Assembly (NCBI RefSeq): GCF_003025555.1 | Contig: NZ_PYMH01000020.1 | Span: 1 to 64,000, forward strand | DNA from: Photobacterium lutimaris | GTDB lineage: Bacteria; Pseudomonadota; Gammaproteobacteria; Enterobacterales; Vibrionaceae | Direction: 5' to 3' | DNA length: 64,000 bases | In this document: positions 54,158 through 61,900 of the stretch, piece after piece | How the letters are laid out: the number at the start of each line of letters is the position of its first letter | How positions within the stretch are numbered: the stretch's first letter is position 1 | Notes under the pieces: model-generated | Seen by the model: only the letters and a program-made list of their open reading frames with translations | Databases searched by the model: none | What the model was told of the DNA's origin: nothing | Program-made: the position numbers and the translations under genes

Positions 54158-54997
54158 TTAATTATCGTTCAAGCGAATTCCATCTTTATCGATAATAATC
54201 AGACCTTTCTTATAAAGGCCGCCAATGGTTTTTTTGAAGGTCGCTTTGCTGGTACGGAATTCTTTGAAAATCGCATCAGGTGACGACTTGTCACTCAATG
54301 GCACAAAACCGCCTTTACGCTCAAGCGTTGTCAGAATTTTATCGGCCAAGTCTTCAACTTTCGCCTTGCCTGCTTTTTGTAGTGACAGGTTGATCTTACC
54401 GTCTGGGCGAATTTCTTTAATGTAAGCCTTCAGCTTTTTACCTGGGAACAATTTGCCAAATGATTCAGTTTTGAATAGCAGGCCCCAGTGCTTATCTTCG
54501 ATCACTGCTTTGTAGCCCAGTTCGCTAGTTTCAGCGATCTGAACCTGAACTTCTTGACCCACTTTGTAGTCAGCTGGCGTTTTATCCAAGAAGCGATTGA
54601 ATTTGGTTGAACCTACAATACGGCCCGATGCCTTATCGGTGTAGATACGTACCATGATGTCTTGGCCTTCTTCAAGGCGACGGCGCTGCTCACTGAATGG
54701 AACCAATAGATCTTTCTCTAGGCCCCAATCGACAAAAGCACCTACGCCACAAATGCCAACAACACGTAGCAGGGCAAAATCACCCACAACAGCATATGGC
54801 TGCTTGGTCGTCGCGATGATCTCGTCTTCAGAGTCGAAATAAACAAAGACTTCCAGCTTATCCCCCAGCTCAGTGCCAGCAGGAACAGACGCTTTAGGCA
54901 GTAGAATATTGCCAAAGTCATCACCACCATCAAGGAATACGCCAAAATCTACTAACTTGACGACCTCTAATGTGTTGTATTGTCCAATTCTAATCAT
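54158..54997 (-). CDS. CvfB-like RNA-binding protein with S1 domains
   Basis: Cytoplasmic protein of 279 residues built of S1-like OB domains followed by a winged helix. The first S1 unit reads NTLEVVKLVDFGVFLDGGDDFGNILLP, a second GDFALLRVVGICGVGAFVDWGLEKDLLVPFSEQ, a third near GKLFPGKKLKAYIKEIRPDGKINLSLQ. The C-terminal helix-turn-helix has SPDAIFKEFRTSKATFKKTIGGLYKKGLI. This order matches CvfB/YitL, thought to act in post-transcriptional control. I chose the ATG at 54997; the frame is open to 55054. Confidence 0.85.
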   Translation of the reverse strand: MIRIGQYNTLEVVKLVDFGVFLDGGDDFGNILLPKASVPAGTELGDKLEVFVYFDSEDEIIATTKQPYAVVGDFALLRVVGICGVGAFVDWGLEKDLLVPFSEQRRRLEEGQDIMVRIYTDKASGRIVGSTKFNRFLDKTPADYKVGQEVQVQIAETSELGYKAVIEDKHWGLLFKTESFGKLFPGKKLKAYIKEIRPDGKINLSLQKAGKAKVEDLADKILTTLERKGGFVPLSDKSSPDAIFKEFRTSKATFKKTIGGLYKKGLIIIDKDGIRLNDN

Positions 54998-55317
54998 TCT
55001 TTCGACACTCTCTGGGTAAATAAAACGGCCTGTGTAACAAACAGCCGACAGCATGCGATGCTCTGCAATGCTTCATCTTAACATCAGGCGGCGCATTATA
55101 CGTGATGTTAATCCAATGCGCCTGACCTATCTTTCATTTTTTGCTTACTTTTCACTCTAATAAAGAGTTAAACACCAAATAACACTGCTATTAACTGACT
55201 AATTCATCTAAAATTAATCTTACTTCCCAAATTTAACGTTATGTTAGTCGCCAAGTGACTTGGTTATACAGCGTTACATATTCATATCGCCCAACCATAG
55301 TGAGGTAGTGTAGTAGA
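54998..55317. promoter_or_regulatory. Divergent spacer with alternative hairpins
   Basis: No gene is seen in this 320-bp region. TAACATCA (55079-55086) can pair with TGATGTTA (55103-55110). Overlapping it, AGGCGGCGCATT (55086-55097) can pair imperfectly with AATGCGCCT (55115-55123). The two folds compete. Both lie in the leader of the CvfB-like gene or in the promoter of the 449-residue gene. Confidence 0.45.
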
Positions 55318-56667
55318 GTGATCACAGTTGAAAAAAAAGACGGGCATAAACTCAAAATTTCCCACGTCATTCCTGAAACAACCAACCGACAACTCGATCT
55401 CTTTATTTTTGTTCCTGGCGAACTTGGATTAAACAGCAATATCATTGCTGAAGATGAATTTTTCCATAATGCCATTCAGGGTAAACGTACTTACTACAGC
55501 GATGTAAACCACTTACCATTAGTTCATAGCCGGCTTGCTAGTCGCGGAAAACTCTCTACTGAGCAGTATCGCTTGAGCCTGAGCCTCTATGCGTATCAAT
55601 ATGCCTTGGCGCTTGAGAAAACCACGCAGCAACTGCTTGATGACAAAGAAGAGCGCTCGCGAGAAGAAGTTGAAGAAGTCGCCCAGTTAACTCAGAGAAT
55701 TTTGAAACGACTCCGCCGTAGTGTGCCTACAGACAAAAAACTGCACAAGTATTATGAGAATGTCGATAACTACCTTTCATGGTACACAGAACAGCGGTTG
55801 CTGGAACTCGTCGCGCACCTACCTCGAAGCAGTGATTACAGCGAGATTAAATCGCTACTACTGCAAGTCTGTGAAAAAGAATCTGAACATAGAACCAAAC
55901 ATGACTACAACTCTTCCAAAGCAATGGAAGATCCAACTCGGATGTCAAATAAGATGCGCCTACTGCGCCGCTTGATTGAGTATCCGGTAACCATGAAAGA
56001 AAAAACCAGCGAACTGGGCCAGAATACGCGTAAAGTTGTCACGGGATTTGCGGCAGGTTTTGTAATGATTTTTGTTACCTTGATGCTGATTAAAGCGCGA
56101 GGTGTTCTTGGTGACATTACCGCTTCATTTATTTTAGTGCTGTCTTTTATCTATGCGGCACGTGAGGTGTTTAAAGATGACTTGAAAACCATCCTTTGGC
56201 GCTGGGTACGAAAAGGCAAACCCAAATGGCGCAAACAGTTTTTTGACGTCAACTCAAACCAGCTGATCGGCCGCCAGCTTGAGTGGATGGAGTATTGTGC
56301 TTTTAAAGATTTAGATAAAGAAATCAGGAAGGTTCGTAAACACAAGGTTTCCCAGCATGAGGAAACTGTTTTGCACTACAAAAGCACAACACGCATGTCG
56401 CCTACCAAGTTCCTGACAGGCTATGAGCAAACCCGTGAATCCATTATGTTGGATCTGCGCACCATTACCCGCCTGATGGAAAAAGGGTCACAAAAAATCT
56501 ACCAACTTAAAGATGGCCAAGTATCGAAGGAAACCGTAGAAAAGCGTCACCTGATCAACCTAGTAACCCGCGAAATGGTTGATGAAAAAACCGTCTGCGT
56601 TCAGCGCTGGAAGGTCATCATGAACCGTTCGAAAATTGTCGATATCGAACCTATCGAAAGCGAATAA
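55318..56667 (+). CDS. Hypothetical protein with two membrane helices (449 aa)
   Basis: Not recognised. The N-terminal 230 residues are charged and mostly helical, with a Glu-rich coiled-coil-like part (DDKEERSREEVEEVAQLTQRILKRLRR). Two close hydrophobic segments follow (VVTGFAAGFVMIFVTLMLI and ASFILVLSFIYAAREVF) near 245-290, then a basic cytoplasmic C-terminal part (WVRKGKPKWRKQF, LDKEIRKVRKHK). This suggests an inner-membrane hairpin anchor with both ends in the cytoplasm. The start is a GTG at 55318 with only a distant GAGG. It is divergent from the CvfB-like gene and upstream of selO. Coding is not in doubt. Confidence 0.8.
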   Translation: MITVEKKDGHKLKISHVIPETTNRQLDLFIFVPGELGLNSNIIAEDEFFHNAIQGKRTYYSDVNHLPLVHSRLASRGKLSTEQYRLSLSLYAYQYALALEKTTQQLLDDKEERSREEVEEVAQLTQRILKRLRRSVPTDKKLHKYYENVDNYLSWYTEQRLLELVAHLPRSSDYSEIKSLLLQVCEKESEHRTKHDYNSSKAMEDPTRMSNKMRLLRRLIEYPVTMKEKTSELGQNTRKVVTGFAAGFVMIFVTLMLIKARGVLGDITASFILVLSFIYAAREVFKDDLKTILWRWVRKGKPKWRKQFFDVNSNQLIGRQLEWMEYCAFKDLDKEIRKVRKHKVSQHEETVLHYKSTTRMSPTKFLTGYEQTRESIMLDLRTITRLMEKGSQKIYQLKDGQVSKETVEKRHLINLVTREMVDEKTVCVQRWKVIMNRSKIVDIEPIESE

Positions 56668-56767
56668 AGCCCCACCGACAGCAAAAATACAGCAGGGAGA
56701 GGTAATACCCCTACACTCTCTCCGTTGTAACCTCGCTGGCAATTGATACGCTTAAAGGGAAGCCATT

Positions 56768-56785
56768 ATGATGATCCCTATATGA
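56768..56785 (+). CDS. Possible 5-codon leader peptide coupled to selO
   Basis: ATGATGATCCCTATATGA encodes MMIPI and has a strong AAGGGA 7 nt upstream. Its TGA stop shares bases with the selO ATG (ATGA overlap at 56782-56785). The selO start itself has no separate good ribosome site, so selO may be translated by reinitiation. Inference from spacing only. Confidence 0.45.
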   Translation: MMIPI

Positions 56786-58260
56786 AAAAACTGACCGAGC
56801 TCGTCTTTAATAACACATACAGCCAACTTCCAGCTGCGTTTGGTACGCCAATCAAACCACAGCCGCTTGATGATCCTTTTCTGGTCAGCGTAAACAGTAA
56901 AGTAAGCGAATTGCTGGAGCTGGACCCAGAGCAGGCCCGCACCGAGTACTTTATCAACCTCTTTACGGGTAACGATGACTACCCCGTCATGTCTCCCATC
57001 GCAATGAAGTACACCGGCCACCAGTTTGGCCAATACAACCCTGACTTAGGCGATGGCCGTGGGCTGTTACTCGGTGAAGTACTGACATCATCCGGACAAA
57101 AGTGGGATATACACCTTAAAGGCTCCGGCCTTACCCCCTACTCTCGCCAAGGCGATGGGCGAGCGGTTTTGCGCTCAAGCATTCGTGAGTACCTTGCCAG
57201 CGCAGCAATGGCAGGATTAGGCATCAAAACAACCCACGCTCTGGCCGTGCTTTCAAGCAATACGCCGGTATTTCGAGAAACGATCGAGCGTGGTGCGACA
57301 TTAATCCGTGTTGCCGAAAGCCACTTGCGTTTCGGTCATTTCGAATACTTTTTCTATACCCAGCAACATGCTGAACTAAAAATACTTGCCGACTACCTGA
57401 TCACGCACCACTTTCCTGAAATTAATGAGCAAAAAAATGAAGCTAGCCGTTATAGCCAAATGTTCCACAATATCGTCCGGTTAACTGCTGAAATGATTGC
57501 CGATTGGCAAGCGGTTGGTTTCGCCCATGGTGTGATGAATACCGACAATATGTCGATACTCGGCCTAACATTTGACTACGGCCCCTATGGTTTCTTGGAT
57601 GACTATGAGCCCGGATTTATCTGTAACCATTCCGATTATTCCGGCCGCTATGCTTTCAACCAGCAACCCAATATCGCCTTGTGGAACTTATCAGCGCTCG
57701 GCTATGCACTCACCCCACTGCTAGAGAAAAACGACATTGATCATGCCTTAGAAAGCTATCAGCCTTTACTACAAAAAGCCTACAGCGAAAAGATGCGAAA
57801 GAAACTCGGCCTCAAAGAAAAGATGGAACAAGATACACTGCTGTTTACCAATTTGTTTGATTTGATGAGAACACAAGCTGTCGACTACACACTATTTTTC
57901 CGTACCATGTCATCAATTCCTCATGCTGAATTGAAGACATCAAGCCACCTGTTCCAATCCTTGTACAAAGATCTCACCCCACTGGAAGTATGGCTATCCC
58001 TGTATGCTGATAGGTTGGAAAAAGACTCCTTGAGTGACACCGATCGCCTCGAGCTTATGCGCACATCCAACCCTAAATATATCTTGAGGAACTACCTCGC
58101 TCAGCAGGCTATCGAACAAGCAGAGAACGGTGACTTCACACTGGTGGAACAACTCTTAACGGTGTTGCAGAGCCCGTTTGATGAACACCCGAAGTTTGCA
58201 GCTTTTGCAGAACAACCGCCTGAATGGGGTAAGACACTGGAGATCAGTTGTTCCTCATAG
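56782..58260 (+). CDS. selO: Protein adenylyltransferase SelO (YdiU)
   Basis: Pseudokinase-fold enzyme that AMPylates proteins, linked to redox homeostasis. The 492-residue chain has the characteristic MKYTGHQFGQYNPDLGDGRGLLLGEV and WDIHLKGSGLTPYSRQGDGRAVLRSSIREYL blocks near residues 75-155, and the metal-binding GVMNTDNMSILGLTFDYGPYGFLD. It ends in CSS, keeping the C-terminal cysteine that replaces selenocysteine in bacteria. I chose the ATG at 56782; the frame extends to a TTG at 56743. Confidence 0.93.
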   Translation: MKKLTELVFNNTYSQLPAAFGTPIKPQPLDDPFLVSVNSKVSELLELDPEQARTEYFINLFTGNDDYPVMSPIAMKYTGHQFGQYNPDLGDGRGLLLGEVLTSSGQKWDIHLKGSGLTPYSRQGDGRAVLRSSIREYLASAAMAGLGIKTTHALAVLSSNTPVFRETIERGATLIRVAESHLRFGHFEYFFYTQQHAELKILADYLITHHFPEINEQKNEASRYSQMFHNIVRLTAEMIADWQAVGFAHGVMNTDNMSILGLTFDYGPYGFLDDYEPGFICNHSDYSGRYAFNQQPNIALWNLSALGYALTPLLEKNDIDHALESYQPLLQKAYSEKMRKKLGLKEKMEQDTLLFTNLFDLMRTQAVDYTLFFRTMSSIPHAELKTSSHLFQSLYKDLTPLEVWLSLYADRLEKDSLSDTDRLELMRTSNPKYILRNYLAQQAIEQAENGDFTLVEQLLTVLQSPFDEHPKFAAFAEQPPEWGKTLEISCSS

Positions 58261-58264
58261 AATA

Positions 58265-58289
58265 AGCCATTTACGTTTCGTAAATGGCT
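58265..58289. repeat. Hairpin between convergent selO and the giant gene
   Basis: An 11-bp perfect stem AGCCATTTACG (58265-58275) pairs with CGTAAATGGCT (58279-58289) around TTT. No T-run follows on the plus strand, so it may be a weak terminator. Confidence 0.5.
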
Positions 58290-58303
58290 GTAACAACATG
58301 CCG

Positions 58304-58905
58304 TTAATCTGTAAAGCTTGGTATCTGATACTTGAGTTTGATGCTCAGGGAATCGACGTCATTTATATCAATGAAATAACGATTAGCCACTATACCTACC
58401 TGCCAGTCAGGCGTAATGGCATAGTTAATCTCGAAGCCAACATAGGGGTCAACACCATCATCGCTGTGGGTTATTTTCTGGCCTTGATACAGACTCTCAT
58501 ACTCGGCTTCCCAGAACATAGCCCCCAGTACACCCGCTAGCGATACCTGATGATAACGCCAGAACGCATAGCGGGTGTCGATACCGACCCCCTGCACCAA
58601 CACTGGTGTGATACGAGATAACGACAGGTGTTTGTCGTCACTCATATTAACGTCCCCAACCAAGGTTGCGCTTGCCTTCCCCTGATCGATATACCTCAGT
58701 GTGACATCCCAATTAGCAGTAATGGAATAACCGACACCCAGCGTCCAGTAAAAATCATGATCTTCGATATCGATGATTTGTGCTTGGCTTGTATCAAGAT
58801 CATCTCGGGCCTTACTCTGCCCTACGTCTGCTTCTAAGTACCAATTCGCCTGTGCTTGTGTACTGATAGATAACATTAGCAACACTATGCCACGCAACAG
58901 TAAAT
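58304..58905 (-). other. OmpA-like beta-barrel module fused to the giant protein
   Basis: The last 200 residues resemble a complete small outer-membrane protein: a signal-peptide-like stretch (LLLRGIVLLMLSISTQAQA), then alternating aromatic strands such as NWYLEADVGQSKA, FYWTLGVGYSITANWDVTLRYID and VDPYVGFEINYAITPDWQVGIVANRYF. No in-frame stop separates it from the preceding sorting-tail-like segment, and no in-frame ATG with a ribosome site is obvious. Confidence 0.6.
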
Positions 58906-61900
58906 TAAAGTGTGCCGTACTCCATTTAAATAGGCTAATCAACATTAGCATCACGATCCCTGTTAACCCCATAGTTCCCCCTCCAGAGTTGCTGACATAC
59001 CTTGAACTGACATTACTGACAGTAACCTTAACCTGTCCACCCGCAGTCAAACCGAAGGTATCACTGATTTGATAGGTAATCGTATCTACCCCTTCAAACC
59101 CTGCCACAGACTGATAACTCAAGGTCTGGTTACTGTTGACAACAACATCACCATGCTCAGCTTGCGCCGAAAGCAGCACTAACGTTTCACCATCAGGATC
59201 AAAGTCGTTTGCCAGTACATTAATTTCAACAACATCTTTAGTGACGACTTGTGCCTCGTCATCAACAGCAACCGGAGACTGGCTGTTGACAACATTCACC
59301 GTAACAGTCGATGACGCCGTTCCACCTTTGCTATCGGTAATACCGTAATTAATCACGGCATTGCCAAGGAACCCCGCCTCAGCCGTATAGTGCAGTTGAT
59401 TTTTGATAACCTCTGTTGTCCCAAAACTTTCTGACACACTAGCAATACTAATTTCGTCACCGTCTGCATCACTATCATTGGCTAATACGTTAATGGTGAT
59501 AGAAGAGTTAATACCAACCACCGCTGTATCTGCTTCAGCAACAGGAAGTGTATTCTCACTCGCTTTTGTCGCAACGCCACCGGGATCCATGATGCTACCG
59601 TTTACAATGCCATCATCATCATTCGGGCCTCCATCCTCGATAGTGATCTGAACACACCAATCCCCCTCTTTTAAACCAACAATCCAAAGCTCACTTCCCG
59701 GAGGTGGGCAATAACCCGCCTCGCCAGCCGATGATGACAAGTAGTTGTTGCTGTCTATGACAAAATCAAACCAGCCCTTTTGCTCAGAGTATTTCCGATA
59801 AACCGCATTTGCTGGTATTGGTAGACGTTGAGGGAAGACAACCTGATAAGTTTTCCCCGGAGTCGGTAAACCATAAGCGATGAAATCAAACACCCCACCA
59901 ATATTGGTTGCTTCTGTATCACTGCCCAATTGCTGCTCAACTTCATCATCAAAGAGCTGAGTTCCTCCTGAGGCATTAGCCGCGACTGTCACACCTTTAC
60001 GCAAGCAAACACCAGGATCCCCTTCTATCAGGTAACCATCTGAGTCGAGCGCTTGCTCTTGAAGGACATTACACTCATTGATTGCATCGAGATAATCTGG
60101 AATACCATCTTCGTCATTGTCAGCAAAGCCTTCTTCGCTGTCGGGCAGCAGATCACCATCACTATCTTCACTCCCCAGCGAGGCTAATTGCTGTACCACT
60201 TCGATATAGATATCTTTGGTAACGGAAGCAGGGCTCGGCGAATCATCTGTGACCGTCAAGTTAATCATGTAATGGCCAGGCGCAAGTTGCTCTGGAGAGA
60301 AAACAAACTCATCCTCATCTGTCCCCTGATTAGTGATAAGCGCTTCGTGGGTTTGCCAGTTATATTGATGGCTATCCTTACTATTCGCATCGGTAACATT
60401 CGCTTTAATCGTTACCCAATCTGCACTCTTGGTGACCACCTGACGATATTCCGTAGATTGACTGACCAAGACCGTTAATTGAGGAGCAATATTGTCTTCT
60501 TTCACCAACAAGCGGAACACAGATTTACTACCTAGGTTTACGCTATTATCTAGCGTAATAACAACTTCCTCATCCCCCTCGCTAATACCATCATCAAAGA
60601 GCGTAAATGTAATAGCACCTTCCAAACCTTGCTCGATAACCACATTGCCTGCGACCAAATCATGATCTTGGCTATCAGCCGAACCTGAAACGGTATAAGG
60701 AATAACAACTGGGTAAGTGGGTGACTCACCATTGATATACACGGAGGCCTGATAGCTATTACCTTCTGCGGTTACACCATCTTTGTCGATAGACACCAAT
60801 GGATGGACTATCACACGCTGGCTAGCTTCCGCTTTGTTACCTTGCTTATCTTCAGTGCGCCAGTAAACGATATGATTGCCCGGAGGGAAATAGAATCGAT
60901 TATCAACCAACGAAACACTTAGTGGGTTACCCAAAGAATCAAATGCTGTCGCAACGCCAAGATCGGCTTTGGTAAATAGTGCTGTCGCATTAAAGGTAAC
61001 GTCATCAGGCTCATTAATAATTGGCGTGCCTAGTTGAACCTCTCCTTCAATGGTTAGAGTTACTATCGCACTGACTAATTCGCTATATTCATCACTGACC
61101 AAGTAACTGATTTGTACATTGCCTGTAAAACCTGCTGGTGCTAAATAGTTAAGCTTGTTGTTCTCGATAGTAACCGTGCCAACACTGGCCTGAGCGGCAA
61201 CAATACTGAGTGTATCGCCATCAACATCAACATCATTGCTCAATACATCTAACTCAAATTGATTTTGCTCTGAATAGGTTTCCGTGATTGTATCGTCAAC
61301 GATAATCGGCACATCATTAACCGGCATGATGGTTAAGCTAACTATCGCAATATTTGAAACTGCCCCGGTGTTATCTTTAACCTGATAACTAAACAGATCA
61401 TCACCAAAGTAGTTTTCAGTCGCTTGGTAGCGAATTGCACCAGTGGAAGTAACAGTCGCCGAGCCACCTTGCGGCATCGAGACAAGTTCTACAGATGTAA
61501 CGTCCACCAGATCGCCATCATCAACATCATAATCATTACCCAAGACATTAATCTCGAGCGTGCCTTCTTCAACCAATTGAGCTTGGTTATTTATAGCAAC
61601 CGGAGCATCATTAACAGGCGTGACGGTAATAGTGACCGTTGCCGCTAATGACTCATAACCATCACTATCGGTAATGGAATACGTAATTACCTCGGTACCA
61701 TTAGCATCTTCGTTAGGCACATACCTCAGTATCCCATCCGCTAACACCGTGGCAGTACCTTTAGTCAAGGACGCTTGATTAGTAAGGGTGATTTGCTGAG
61801 CAGTAAACCCGCTTTCTGCACTTCCATCTTCGATATCACTGTCATTGGATAAAATAGCGATTTCAACGGGCTCGTCTTCAAGCGTGGTTGCTTCATCATC

